Positions 41,651-49,800 of a stretch of DNA of 64,000 bases are shown here, one piece after another. This DNA is from Janibacter sp. HTCC2649 (GTDB lineage: Bacteria; Actinomycetota; Actinomycetes; Actinomycetales; Dermatophilaceae): assembly GCF_000152705.1 (NCBI RefSeq), contig NZ_CH672413.1:1959978-2023977 (forward strand), in the 5' to 3' direction. Every line of letters starts with the position of its first letter. Position 1 is the first letter of the stretch. The position numbers and the translations under genes are program-made. The notes beneath the pieces were generated by a model that had not been told where the DNA came from, did no database searches, and worked only from the letters and a program-made list of their open reading frames with translations.

Positions 41651-43972
41651 GTGCACCGCATTACGGTAACCGTTGTGCCGTCATCTGCCGAGCCAACCGC
41701 GATCCTCGCTGCCTTGGCAGCCGGGGAGCGCGGAGCCCGGCTGCGCCACGTCGAACGCCTGCCCGCCCGGGCCGCTCAGGTTGCCGACTGGCCCGACTGG
41801 ATGGCGTCACCCTTGCTGGCGAGCCTGACGGGCTCCGGCATCGCTCGCCCCTGGTCGCACCAGCGCGAAGCCATGGACCTCGCCCACGCCGGGTCGCACG
41901 TCGTCATGTCGACGGGCACGGCGTCGGGCAAGAGCCTGGGCTACCTCGTGCCAGCGTTGACGGCGGTGCTCGACGGGCTCTCGTCCCCGACGGGGCGTGG
42001 CGCCACTGTCCTCTACATCGCCCCGACCAAGGCCCTGGCTGCCGACCAGTTGGCGCGCATCGAGGCGCTCGCGATCCCGGGCGTTCGCGCGGCGACCTAT
42101 GACGGTGACACCCCGAACGACGAGCGCCGCTGGATCCGCGAACACGCCAACGTCGTCCTCACCAACCCCGACCTCCTCCACCACTCGATGCTGCCGGGGC
42201 ACAAGAACTGGTCGCCGTTCCTGCGGTCCCTGAAGTACGTCGTCATCGACGAGTGCCACATCTATCGCGGCGTCTTCGGCTCGCACGTGTCGTCGGTCCT
42301 GCGGCGCCTGCGGCGGGTGTGCACTCGCTATCGCTCGACGCCGACGTTCGTGCTCGCCTCCGCGACCGTCAGCCACCCCGCGTCCCATGCCAGTTCCTTG
42401 GTGGGTATGCCGGTCAGTCCCGTTGACGTCGACGGTTCGCCTCGCGAGGCGCTCACCTTTGCCCTGTGGGAGCCGCCGACCATTGAGGAATCGCGGCGCT
42501 CGGCGACGACTGAGGCTGCTGAGCTGCTGGCGGATCTCGTGGCCGCTGGCGTGCAGACCCTGGCGTTTGCCCGCAGCCGCGCCGGAGTCGAGTCGTTGGC
42601 GTCGTCGGCGCGGCGACGACTCGGACAGGTGAGCGGGAGCGCGGAGGCGAGCATCGCGGCATACCGGGGCGGTTATCTTCCGCAGGAGCGGCGCGAGCTG
42701 GAGCGCGCACTGCGCGACGGTGAGCTGCGCGGACTCGCGGCGACGAACGCGTTGGAGCTGGGAGTCGACATCAGCGGGCTCGATGCCGTGCTCATGGCGG
42801 GGTGGCCCGGGCGCCGGGCCAACCTGTGGCAGCAGGCTGGGCGGGCCGGGCGTTCAGGGCGGGAGTCGTTGGCTGTCTTCATTGCGGCTGACGATCCACT
42901 CGACACCTATTTCCTGGAGCATCCGGAGGCGATCTTCGGTGCGCCGATCGAGTCGACCGTCATGGATCCCGCGAACCCGCACGTGCTGGCGCCGCACCTT
43001 GCGGCCGCGGCTCACGAGCTGCCACTGACCGAGGCGGACCTGCCGATGTTCGGGACCGGGGCCCGGGGCGTCGTCGACCTGCTCGTCGAGCGCGGGATCC
43101 TGCGGCGGCGACCGACGGGGTGGTTCTGGGCGCGTGATGACCGGCCCGGCGACCACCTCAACCTCCGTGGGACGACCGAGGTGGTGTCGATCGTCGAGCG
43201 GCGCAGTGGTCGCGTGCTGGGGACGATCGACGAGGCGTCAGCGCACTCGCAGGTCCACACGGGCGCAGTGCACGTGCACCAGGGCGACACGTTCGTCGTG
43301 ACCGACCTCGACCTGCCGGGGGCGACCGCAACGATCGTGCGCGGCGACCCGGGGTGGAGCACGCACTCGCAGTCGCAGAGCTCGTTCTCGATCCTCGGCG
43401 CCAAGCGGACGCAGCGGTGGGGCGAGATCGACGTGTGCTTCGGGTCGGTGCGGGTGACGACGCAGGTGACGGGGTTCTTGCGGCGGTTGCCGTCGGGTGA
43501 GGTTCTGGGGACACACCCGCTCGACCTGCCCGAGCGCTCGCTGGTCACTCGTGGGGTGTGGTGGACGATGCCGCTCGACCTGCTGGAGGAGGCGGGGATC
43601 GAGGAGGCGCAGGTGCCCGGGGCGGCACATGCTGCCGAGCACGCGGCGATCGGGATGCTGCCGCTCGTCGCGACGTCGGACCGGTGGGACGTCGGCGGAG
43701 TCTCGACCGACATGCATCCCGACACGGGGCTGCCGACGATCCTCATCTATGACGGCTATCCGGGTGGGGCGGGGTTTGCCGAGCGGGCACATGGGGCGTT
43801 CGGCGAGTGGATCGAGGCGACCCGTGACGCCGTGGCGAGGTGTCGGTGCGAGCGCGGGTGCCCTGCCTGTGTGCAGTCGCCGAAGTGCGGCAACGGCAAC
43901 GAACCCCTCGACAAGGCGAGGGCGATCACGCTGCTCGACCTGGTGCTCCTGTCGCGCCCTGCTGCCTCCTGA
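41651..43972 (+). CDS. DEAD/DEAH-box helicase with C-terminal DUF1998 zinc domain (MrfA-like)
   Basis: 773-aa SF2 helicase. Motif I is STGTASGKSLGYLVPAL (about residue 93), then APTKALAADQL (Ia), VVIDECHIYRG (motif II, DECH), LASATVSHP (III), RGLAATNALELGVDISGLDA (V) and QQAGRAGRSG (VI). The DUF1998 region contains the cysteine cluster CRCERGCPACVQSPKCGNGN. This architecture matches MrfA, a 3'-5' helicase used in mitomycin repair in Bacillus, and Rv3649 of M. tuberculosis. GTG at 41651 has CGAGG at suitable distance; 41675 and 41594 are alternatives. Confidence 0.93.
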   Translation: MHRITVTVVPSSAEPTAILAALAAGERGARLRHVERLPARAAQVADWPDWMASPLLASLTGSGIARPWSHQREAMDLAHAGSHVVMSTGTASGKSLGYLVPALTAVLDGLSSPTGRGATVLYIAPTKALAADQLARIEALAIPGVRAATYDGDTPNDERRWIREHANVVLTNPDLLHHSMLPGHKNWSPFLRSLKYVVIDECHIYRGVFGSHVSSVLRRLRRVCTRYRSTPTFVLASATVSHPASHASSLVGMPVSPVDVDGSPREALTFALWEPPTIEESRRSATTEAAELLADLVAAGVQTLAFARSRAGVESLASSARRRLGQVSGSAEASIAAYRGGYLPQERRELERALRDGELRGLAATNALELGVDISGLDAVLMAGWPGRRANLWQQAGRAGRSGRESLAVFIAADDPLDTYFLEHPEAIFGAPIESTVMDPANPHVLAPHLAAAAHELPLTEADLPMFGTGARGVVDLLVERGILRRRPTGWFWARDDRPGDHLNLRGTTEVVSIVERRSGRVLGTIDEASAHSQVHTGAVHVHQGDTFVVTDLDLPGATATIVRGDPGWSTHSQSQSSFSILGAKRTQRWGEIDVCFGSVRVTTQVTGFLRRLPSGEVLGTHPLDLPERSLVTRGVWWTMPLDLLEEAGIEEAQVPGAAHAAEHAAIGMLPLVATSDRWDVGGVSTDMHPDTGLPTILIYDGYPGGAGFAERAHGAFGEWIEATRDAVARCRCERGCPACVQSPKCGNGNEPLDKARAITLLDLVLLSRPAAS

Positions 43973-44004
43973 CCGGCGTCCCGAAGTGACCCAGTTGGAC
44001 GGTT

Positions 44005-44027
44005 GGGGACGGGCGGGCAGCGTCCCC
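44005..44027 (+). terminator. hairpin after helicase gene
   Basis: GGGGACG-N9-CGTCCCC, 32 nt after the helicase stop codon. No U-tract. Confidence 0.55.
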
Positions 44028-44097
44028 ATCTCTCCCATCGGGTGAGTTCGGGACAGGACGCGAGCCTCTGAACAGGGACGATGCGTCAAAAGAGCGC

Positions 44098-44103
44098 TAG
44101 CCT
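44098..44103 (+). promoter_or_regulatory. -10 box of LapA-like gene
   Basis: TAGCCT followed by 7 nt (CGCAGGC) and GTG at 44111. The match to the leaderless pattern decides the start of the gene. Confidence 0.45.
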
Positions 44104-44110
44104 CGCAGGC

Positions 44111-44605
44111 GTGATCATCCTCGGACTCATCCTCGTACTCGCCGCCATTGCCGCAGGAATCCTGCTGTTTGAAGGCACCTCCCAGTTGACCGACAAGGTC
44201 GACATCGACACGTTCAGCGGCACCTTCAGCCTGCCGCCGCTGGCCCTGCTCATCACCGGAGCAGCGGTCATCACCGTCTTCTGGCTCGGATGGGTGTTGA
44301 TGCGTGAGGGGTTCAAGCGCGGCGCCCGTCGCCGTCGTGCGGCCAAGGAGGAGAAGGCCCTCACCGAGCAGCGCCGCGTCGAGAACGAGCGCAAGATGCA
44401 GGAGGAGTTCGCCCAGCGTGAGCGTCAGCTCACCGAGGAGCGTCGCCGCCACGAGGAGGAGACCTCCACCCTGCGCCGCGAGGGCGACGCCCGCGTCGAG
44501 GAGCAGCACCTCTCGACCGAAGAGGCTCGTCGTCGTGCCGAGATCGCCGAGGCCGAAGCCCGCGCTCGCTCCGGCGAGGCCCCGCGCACCGACCCCCGCG
44601 CCTGA
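44111..44605 (+). CDS. LapA-like membrane protein with long coiled coil, function unknown
   Basis: 164 aa from GTG at 44111 (174 aa if ATG at 44081 is used). Two N-terminal helices (VIILGLILVLAAIAAGILLF and LALLITGAAVITVFWLGWVL) resemble LapA-domain proteins. The remaining 90 residues are a charged coiled coil (KEEKALTEQRRVENERKMQE onward) in the cytoplasm. Envelope scaffold or assembly roles are known for some LapA proteins, but nothing here shows a specific partner. Convergent with the Tad operon. Confidence 0.78.
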   Translation: MIILGLILVLAAIAAGILLFEGTSQLTDKVDIDTFSGTFSLPPLALLITGAAVITVFWLGWVLMREGFKRGARRRRAAKEEKALTEQRRVENERKMQEEFAQRERQLTEERRRHEEETSTLRREGDARVEEQHLSTEEARRRAEIAEAEARARSGEAPRTDPRA

Positions 44606-44629
44606 CCCAGACACCGGGAGCGAACCTTC

Positions 44630-44663
44630 GCCCGGCATGGCATCCACCGATGCCGTGCCGGGC
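44630..44663. terminator. hairpin after LapA-like gene
   Basis: GCCCGGCATGGCATC (44630-44644) and GATGCCGTGCCGGGC (44649-44663) pair with one G-T-type mismatch around a CACC loop, 25 nt after the stop codon. Confidence 0.7.
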
Positions 44664-44672
44664 GCTCCTCAT

Positions 44673-44750
44673 TTCTGCGCGGCCGGCGCCAACCGCGCAG
44701 AAGCTGACCAGCCGCGTCCGCATTCATGTGCGGTTGGTCACGTTCTGCGC
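44673..44750. terminator. alternative hairpins between convergent LapA and Tad genes
   Basis: TTCTGCGCGG (44673-44682) pairs with CCGCGCAGAA (44693-44702). The same GCGCAGAA can instead pair with TTCTGCGC (44743-44750), closing a longer stem with GACCA/TGGTC and CCGC/GCGG inside. The two folds exclude each other. It ends 7 bp from the last Tad gene and is the probable Tad operon terminator. Confidence 0.55.
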
Positions 44751-44756
44751 CCTCGG

Positions 44757-45182
44757 TCACGCGGGGCCGGCGCGGGCTGAGGCGACGGCGCGATCAGGCA
44801 CGCCCGGCCAGCTCGTCGCGACCTGTGTGGACACCCGGACCGAGACCGACTCGTTGACACCGAGGGCGCACTCGACGACCTGGGCGCCGTTGCGTCGGGC
44901 GACGACTGCAGCCCGGACGCAGGCGTCTGCCTGACCCGACTGAAGGGCGCCGGCTCCGGCCAGCGCCGCGAGGTCGGCGGCGGTGCGAGCGCGATGGGCA
45001 GCGCTCGCGGCGGCGCCGAGCTGGAGGCCGGCCGTCGTGAGGACCAGGAGTACTCCGATGGCCGCCACGGTCAGCACCGTGCCGGAGCCCCGCTCCCGCC
45101 AGGTGCAGGACGACTCAGGACCCGTTCGCGCAGGTTCCGGCATCAGGGAGCCGTGGGAGGGGACGCGCGAACGGGCGGTCAT
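44757..45182 (-). CDS. Tad-locus secreted/pseudopilin-like protein (Rv3654c-type)
   Basis: 141-aa last gene of the Tad operon. A hydrophilic N-terminus (MTARSRVPSHGSLMPEPART) is followed by RERGSGTVLTVAAIGVLLVL, a prepilin-like hydrophobic helix, and AHRARTAADLAALAGAGALQ, the helical region typical of TadE/TadG-like minor pilins. Two cysteines (in DACVRAAV and VECALG) may form a disulfide. ATG at 45182 overlaps the stop codon of the TadE gene by four bases. It corresponds in order to Rv3654c of M. tuberculosis. Confidence 0.82.
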   Translation of the reverse strand: MTARSRVPSHGSLMPEPARTGPESSCTWRERGSGTVLTVAAIGVLLVLTTAGLQLGAAASAAHRARTAADLAALAGAGALQSGQADACVRAAVVARRNGAQVVECALGVNESVSVRVSTQVATSWPGVPDRAVASARAGPA

Positions 45183-45538
45183 GGGGCGGCTTCGGGGACG
45201 GCATGGGCGATGCCCCGGGGGCGGGCGCTGACACCCAGAGCCCTGAGCAGGGGTGGCGACTCCGCCGTCACGTTCACGGTGATCGCATCGGCGCCGACGT
45301 CGAACCCGATGACGGCGCCTTCCGGCGCCTGGAGTGCCACCTCGGCGCGAACCCGACCCGCGTCCTCGCCCCGGGCAAGGAGTCGCGCACCCACCCGCGC
45401 AGCGTCGACGCATCGGAGATGGTCCGTGACCACCGACACGGCGCCGAGAGCGAGCGTCAGGACGAGGACGAGGGCCGGCAGGGCCACGGCGATCTCCGCC
45501 GTGACCATGCCGCCCTCGCTGCGTCGACCTCGGATCAC
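45179..45538 (-). CDS. TadE-family pilus assembly protein
   Basis: 119 aa. VIRGRRSEGGMVTAEIAVAL shows the TadE N-terminus: Gly before the cleavage-like site, Glu at +5 and a hydrophobic helix (PALVLVLTLALGAVSVVTDH). A single cysteine lies in LRCVDAARVGARLLARGED. The GTG at 45538 overlaps the Flp pilin stop codon (GTGA), which fixes the start within a much longer open frame. Minor pilin or assembly factor acting at the membrane. Confidence 0.85.
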   Translation of the reverse strand: MIRGRRSEGGMVTAEIAVALPALVLVLTLALGAVSVVTDHLRCVDAARVGARLLARGEDAGRVRAEVALQAPEGAVIGFDVGADAITVNVTAESPPLLRALGVSARPRGIAHAVPEAAP

Positions 45539-45729
45539 GTTCCCGTGCCGAGAGCAGCGGTGATGACGCTCGCCAGGGCGAACTTCACCGGGCCGGACTT
45601 GACGACGATCATGAGCACGGCGGCGAAGGCACACGCGGCGAGCGTGCCCACGGCATACTCCGCAGTTGTCATGCCTGCCTCGGCAGACTCCTTGATGCGC
45701 GCCAGACGACGCGAAAGACGCTGTGTCAC
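45535..45729 (-). CDS. Flp-type pilin (DUF4244)
   Basis: 64-aa major pilin candidate. The basic leader MTQRLSRRLARIKESAEAGM ends at the prepilin-type site, followed by TTAEYAVGTLAACAFAAVL with Glu at +5 (counting after Gly-Met) and a hydrophobic helix that forms the pilus core. Length and DUF4244 character match Rv3656c. A 135-bp gap to tadC upstream could hold a promoter of its own, which would allow higher pilin expression. Confidence 0.87.
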   Translation of the reverse strand: MTQRLSRRLARIKESAEAGMTTAEYAVGTLAACAFAAVLMIVVKSGPVKFALASVITAALGTGT

Positions 45730-45864
45730 AACGGATCTCCTCGATTCGGAGCGGGGCGAGTCCCCGCTTCAGGACGAGTCCAGCGCACGCGCTCCTCGAG
45801 CGCGAGCGCCGTTCGGAGATCTGTGGACGACCGACAGCAACGCGGCCTTCTGTGGACAACTCGC

Positions 45865-46479
45865 TCAGCCGACACCGAGGCTTGATCGGGCGAGGTGGAG
45901 CACGACCGGCACCACCGTGGTGCCGACGAAGCCGGGTAGGAAACAGGCGCCGAGCGGCAGGACGAGAAGGACGCCTGCGCGCTGGACGGCGGCCTCGACC
46001 CGCGATGCTTCCTCGCGCCGCATCCGCTCGGCAGCGGCGAGGACGACACCGGCCGGTGCTGCGCCGGACTGCTCCGCCGCCTGCCAGGCAAGGGCGGCCG
46101 GACGCCACGCCTCCCCCACGTGCGCCCAGGAGGTCGCAGCATCCTGGCCCCACCGGTGAGCGCTGGCGACCACCCGCAGCTGGCGTGCCACAGCCCCGCC
46201 GACGTGGTCGGCCACTGCCTCGAGGGCTTCGATCGGGCCGAGCCCCGAACGCAGCGCAAGGGCACACAGCACCAGCGCATCAGCCGCTTCATCGACGGTC
46301 AACACGGTGGCTGCATCGCGCATCGCGGCCGACGCCGCGCCGACATCACCGCCGGGGCTCAGTTCGTCGTCGGACTCAGGACCCGATGGCTCGAGGCTGG
46401 CGGGGGCTGCACGGCTTCGACCTGAAGGCCACAGGAGGCAACCGCCAACCACGGCGAAGAGGGCGAGGACGAGGGTCAC
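45865..46479 (-). CDS. tadC: type II secretion F-like inner-membrane protein TadC
   Basis: 204 aa. An N-terminal membrane helix (VTLVLALFAVVGGCLLW) is followed by the cytoplasmic T2SSF helices (LCALALRSGLGPIEALEAVA and ASRVEAAVQRAGVLLVLPLG) and a C-terminal helix pair (FLPGFVGTTVVPVVLHLARS). GTG at 46479 overlaps the tadB stop codon. TadB and TadC form the membrane platform that the TadA ATPase drives. Confidence 0.87.
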   Translation of the reverse strand: MTLVLALFAVVGGCLLWPSGRSRAAPASLEPSGPESDDELSPGGDVGAASAAMRDAATVLTVDEAADALVLCALALRSGLGPIEALEAVADHVGGAVARQLRVVASAHRWGQDAATSWAHVGEAWRPAALAWQAAEQSGAAPAGVVLAAAERMRREEASRVEAAVQRAGVLLVLPLGACFLPGFVGTTVVPVVLHLARSSLGVG

Positions 46480-47216
46480 GGAATCTCCGCCGGTCGCAGG
46501 GCCCGGCGCAGCACCGTTCGCGACCAGAGCCAACCGCAACCCGTGAGGACGAGCCCGACGACCGCAGCAACGAGCGATGCGGTGCTGCCGTAGACATCGC
46601 CGACAGGCAAACCGAGGACCAGGGCAACGAGGGGTCCAGTCAGGGGCAGCAGCGTGAGTAGCCACATCGAAGCGCGGGGGCCCGCGGCCAGAACCATGCG
46701 CCGGTCGTCACTCTCGGCACGTTCGCGCAGAACCGCCGCCGACGCCCGGGCAGCCGGTGCCGCCGCCACTCCGAACTCATCCGTGAGGCTCCAGGCCGCA
46801 GCCAGGAAGGCGAGGTCGCGATCTCCCTCCGCGACGCGCAGCAGGCACTGCCCGATCGGGCTCCCCCTCCCCTGTGCCGCCGTGATCTGCTCGCCGAGGA
46901 CGGCGAACTCCGGTCGGGTCGCGGCAGATCCGCCCACATCACAGGCGAGGCGGGCGGCTTCGGCTGCGGGCAGTCCCGCGTCGAGGCCCACAGCGGACAG
47001 CTCGGCGAAGTCGGCCACCCACCCACGGCGACGCCGGCCGAACCGAACCTCTCGCGCCAGCAGAGCCTGCAGCCACCCGGGCCATCCACTCGACGATGCG
47101 CCGCCATCTGCGTCCAACTGGACGATTGTGGCGCTGGGTCTCGAGCCCAGCACGGGGCGAGCGAGCGGCCACAGGACGATCGCCGTCACGAGGAGGGCGA
47201 CGAGCAGCAGGGTCAC
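46476..47216 (-). CDS. tadB: type II secretion F-like inner-membrane protein TadB
   Basis: 246 aa with a helix at the N-terminus (LLLVALLVTAIVLWPLARPV), the T2SSF cytoplasmic core (FAELSAVGLDAGLPAAEAAR, AAAWSLTDEFGVAAAPAARA) and two C-terminal helices (MWLLTLLPLTGPLVALVLGL; ASLVAAVVGLVLTGCGWLW). The GTG start overlaps the tadA stop codon by four bases. Confidence 0.88.
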   Translation of the reverse strand: MTLLLVALLVTAIVLWPLARPVLGSRPSATIVQLDADGGASSSGWPGWLQALLAREVRFGRRRRGWVADFAELSAVGLDAGLPAAEAARLACDVGGSAATRPEFAVLGEQITAAQGRGSPIGQCLLRVAEGDRDLAFLAAAWSLTDEFGVAAAPAARASAAVLRERAESDDRRMVLAAGPRASMWLLTLLPLTGPLVALVLGLPVGDVYGSTASLVAAVVGLVLTGCGWLWSRTVLRRALRPAEIP

Positions 47217-48526
47217 GCGACGTCCCGATCCGAAACAGCGGCGTATGCCGGCCGCGCACCTTCGCTTGCGTCTGCGCCTTCGGTCGTTCTAGCCACCGGA
47301 TCCGCAGACGCAACGAGGGCAGCCTCGGCGGGGCGCAGCAGGGCGTCGAGTCGGGCAGCACCGGGCCCACGGCGCACCCCGCCCGACGGACGCGCTCCCA
47401 GCACCCCGCCGGCCGATGCCTCCCCGGGCGCTCCGTCGACAACAACAGCCTCATCGACCACCACCTCCGTGCCTGTCCAGCGCGTCACCCCCACTGCCCG
47501 GATGAACCGCGCCGGTCCGACCCGGCCCACCTCGATGACGACCTGCACCGCTCCACGCAGCTGGGCGTGCACCGCCTCGCGACTCATCCCGGCCAACGCG
47601 CCGAGGGCCTCGATCCGCGCGGGAACCTCGCCCAGACCGTTGGCGTGCACCGTCCCGGCGCCGCCGTCATGTCCGGTGTTGAGCGCGGCCAACATCTCGC
47701 GCACCTCCGGTCCGCGAACCTCCCCCACGACGAGCCGATCGGGGCGCATCCTCAGCGCCTGCCGCACGAGGTCCACCATCGTCACGCCGCCGACGCCCTC
47801 GACGTTGGGCATGCGCCCCTGCAGCCGGACGACGTGCGGGTGAGCCGGAGCCAGCTCGCGCACGTCCTCCACGACCACGATCCGCTCATCAGCGGCGCAC
47901 TCGGACAGCAGCGCCCCGAGCACCGTGGTCTTGCCGACGCCCGTCCCACCGATCACGACGAACGACAACCGAGCCGCCACCACCCGACGCAGCACCCCAG
48001 CCAAGCTGTCGCCCACCGCCCCGAGAGCCACCAACCCGTCGACTCCCACGGGCTGGTGTCGTGGCACTCGCAGACTCAGGTGGGTCCCCGACTCGGCCAG
48101 CGGAGGCAGGATCGCGTGCAGCCGGACTCCCCCGGGCAGCACGCCGTCGACCCACGGCTGGGCCTCGTCCAGCCGTCGGCGAGCCAGCCCCGCCAACCGT
48201 GTCGCCAACGCCCGAGCAGCCCCAGGAGAGAGCCGCACCCCGGTGTCCTCCACGCCACCACCGCGGTCGACCCACACTGCACCGTCCCCGTTGACCAACA
48301 CATCGGTCACCGCCCCCATGGCGATCCACGGCTCCAACGGCCCGAACCCCAACACCTGCTCGCGCAGCAGCGCATTCTCGGCCGCCGCTCCCTGAGCACC
48401 CAGCTCGACCACCGCCCCCGTGACGTCCGAGATCGCCGCCGCATCCGGGGCCCGACCGGCACGGATCGCCTCCTCGATCCCGGGCCACCTCGGCGCCCCA
48501 CCACCTGCAACACCCCCAGCAGTCAT
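47213..48526 (-). CDS. tadA: Tad pilus ATPase TadA/CpaF
   Basis: 437-aa secretion ATPase of the GspE/VirB11 superfamily that powers Tad pilus assembly. The N-terminal domain contains GFGPLEPWIAMGAVTDVLVN. The core has Walker A IGGTGVGKTTVLGALLSE, Asp box VVVEDVRELAPAHPHVV, Walker B RPDRLVVGEVRGPEVREMLA and His box LNTGHDGGAGTVHANGLGEV. ATG at 48526 (MTAGGVAGGG) overlaps the ssd stop codon. A copy of the 48-bp palindromic repeat (47266-47313) lies inside the last codons, so the C-terminal about 20 residues appear to be repeat-derived. Confidence 0.93.
   Translation of the reverse strand: MTAGGVAGGGAPRWPGIEEAIRAGRAPDAAAISDVTGAVVELGAQGAAAENALLREQVLGFGPLEPWIAMGAVTDVLVNGDGAVWVDRGGGVEDTGVRLSPGAARALATRLAGLARRRLDEAQPWVDGVLPGGVRLHAILPPLAESGTHLSLRVPRHQPVGVDGLVALGAVGDSLAGVLRRVVAARLSFVVIGGTGVGKTTVLGALLSECAADERIVVVEDVRELAPAHPHVVRLQGRMPNVEGVGGVTMVDLVRQALRMRPDRLVVGEVRGPEVREMLAALNTGHDGGAGTVHANGLGEVPARIEALGALAGMSREAVHAQLRGAVQVVIEVGRVGPARFIRAVGVTRWTGTEVVVDEAVVVDGAPGEASAGGVLGARPSGGVRRGPGAARLDALLRPAEAALVASADPVARTTEGADASEGARPAYAAVSDRDVA
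47266..47313 (-). repeat. 48-bp palindromic repeat, copy 2 (inside tadA)
   Basis: TTGCGTCTGCG and CGCAGACGCAA form a perfect 11-bp stem. In inverted orientation the element matches copy 1 (2132-2179) at about 41 of 48 positions. It lies within the 3' end of the tadA coding sequence. Confidence 0.7.
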
Positions 48527-49233
48527 GCGGCCCTCCACCCCAGGTCGTCCAACAACTCGAGCACAACGTGATCGGCGGTGTCCCGCAGCGGACCTCGCAA
48601 CCCGGGCCACTCACCCCGCTCCGCGTCACGACGGACACGAGGGTCGTGGCGTACGTGCGCCAAATGCGGTGTGCCCAGGTGCTCGAGCACTTCGTCGAAT
48701 TCCGCCCCGAGACCGCTCGACGAACGCGTCACCAGCCCCACCCCGGAGCCGGACAGGTCGGACAGCAGCGCCTCTGTGTCAGCCAACTGCCGCGCCTGAA
48801 GCCCCGACACCACATGGACCGCGGCGGCGTCCTCGGCCAGAGCCGCAAACAGCGGAGTCAGGGAGGGAGCGTCAAGGACCACCGGCACGTCCCAGCGGAT
48901 CGACCCGAGCACGTCGATCAGCACGGAGTCATCGACCGCGGCGCCGTGCCCACCCGCCGACAGGACCGGCACCTCCCCGCGCGGCAGGGCCGCAATCAAC
49001 CGCGAGCACGACGTCGTCCCCCGCAACCGCGCCAGGTCCGGCCAGCGCAGCCCGGGGATGTGCTCCGTGCCGCAGGTCATGTCGAGCCCGCCCCCGCGGA
49101 CGTCGCCATCGACGAGCACACACTCACCAAGGTGCGTGGACAGGCGTCGAGCCAGCGCGGCCGCCCACGTCGAGGCACCCAGCCCACCACTGGCACCGAG
49201 CACCATCACCAGAGGGGTCACAAGAGAAGTCAT
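48523..49233 (-). CDS. ssd: CpaE/Ssd-like septum-site/pilus MinD-family ATPase, short form
   Basis: 236-aa P-loop protein of the MinD/CpaE family at the head of the Tad operon; in M. tuberculosis the gene in this place is ssd (Rv3660c). TPLVMVLGASGGLGASTWAA is a deviant Walker A, CVLVDGDVRGGGLDMTCGTE is the switch region and DVPVVLDAPSLTPLFAALAE the later motif. The catalytic Lys of the deviant P-loop (KGGxGK) is absent (GASGGLGAST), as in other Ssd proteins. The 100-residue N-terminal receiver-like domain of longer homologues is missing; upstream is a small-RNA gene instead. ATG at 49233 is the natural start. Confidence 0.85.
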   Translation of the reverse strand: MTSLVTPLVMVLGASGGLGASTWAAALARRLSTHLGECVLVDGDVRGGGLDMTCGTEHIPGLRWPDLARLRGTTSCSRLIAALPRGEVPVLSAGGHGAAVDDSVLIDVLGSIRWDVPVVLDAPSLTPLFAALAEDAAAVHVVSGLQARQLADTEALLSDLSGSGVGLVTRSSSGLGAEFDEVLEHLGTPHLAHVRHDPRVRRDAERGEWPGLRGPLRDTADHVVLELLDDLGWRAA

Positions 49234-49351
49234 GCCGACGACGCTCACCCACCAACCGACCCGACCACCACCCCGGTGAGCCGATCTGTGGACAAGAGCA
49301 CCCGGCATACCCGGCCTGTGGACGACGGAATCACCCACGAAAACGGCACCT

Positions 49352-49466
49352 GAAAAAGAAAAGGCGACGGCCCCGGTCGGGGGGATGACCGGGGCCGTCG
49401 GGCGGGCCGAGCCCCGGGGGGGAGAGGCCGGACCACCCGTCGCTGCAACCCCGAGGGGGAGCGATG
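49352..49466 (-). ncRNA. 6C small RNA
   Basis: Minus-strand transcript ending in a classical intrinsic terminator: stem CGACGGCCCCGGTC/GACCGGGGCCGTCG (49387-49400 and 49365-49378) with the loop ATCCCCCC (six C), followed by CCTTTTCTTTTTC (49364-49352). A preceding hairpin (about 49395-49435) exposes a run of seven C between GGCC/GGCC. Two C-rich hairpin loops define the actinobacterial 6C RNA family. The M. tuberculosis member (B11, ncRv13660c) is also encoded just upstream of ssd, as here. Family members are thought to act by pairing C-rich loops with G-rich mRNA leaders. The 5' end is inferred from the promoter. Confidence 0.8.
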
Positions 49467-49471
49467 ACTCC

Positions 49472-49500
49472 ATCGTTGCCCATCGATCCCATGCACGCAA
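49472..49500 (-). promoter_or_regulatory. putative promoter of the 6C RNA
   Basis: Minus-strand TTGCGT (49495-49500) and AACGAT (49472-49477) with a 17-bp spacer; predicted start near 49466. Confidence 0.45.
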
Positions 49501-49525
49501 GGTGAACGTTGAAACTCGCACAAAA

Positions 49526-49581
49526 TGACCATTCAATGGTCACCCGAACGACGATGACGCCCCTGAAAGAGGGGCGTCATC
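49526..49581. promoter_or_regulatory. palindrome and hairpin upstream of the 6C RNA
   Basis: TGACCATT-C-AATGGTCA (49526-49542) is a perfect 8+1+8 palindrome suited to a regulator, about 25 bp upstream of the putative 6C -35 box. GATGACGCCCCT-GAAAG-AGGGGCGTCATC (49553-49581) is a perfect 12-bp hairpin. Their relation to the small RNA is inferred from position only. Confidence 0.45.
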
Positions 49582-49800
49582 CGCCGCGAGCGTGCGAGGC
49601 GACCAAGCGTGCATTTCCTTGCCGTCGTATCGGGTCAAGCCCGAACAGACCGGTCCATCAGTGGACTGCCCGCGCGTGGGTACCTGTTGCGTCTCGCGGT
49701 TGTTTCAAGGACGGGTGGTTCCGGGAAGGCCTGCCCGATGAACCCTGTCTACTCCCCTGCCCCGACAACGACAAGACTTGACTTTCGCTCAGGTGAAGCG
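49582..49800. other. non-coding gap between 6C RNA region and Fic-like gene
   Basis: No frame here shows family features or a plausible ribosome-binding site, and base composition is less GC-rich than in the genes. I see no tRNA or clear terminator for the minus-strand Fic gene that ends at 49801. Confidence 0.4.

Noticed and set aside
46307-48571. Long plus-strand frames opposite the Tad operon
   Set aside because: Tad motifs (Walker boxes, T2SSF helices) and start/stop overlaps are all on the minus strand.
49509-49781. Small plus-strand frame of 90 codons near the 6C RNA
   Set aside because: No ribosome-binding site, no recognisable protein features, and it crosses two strong palindromes.
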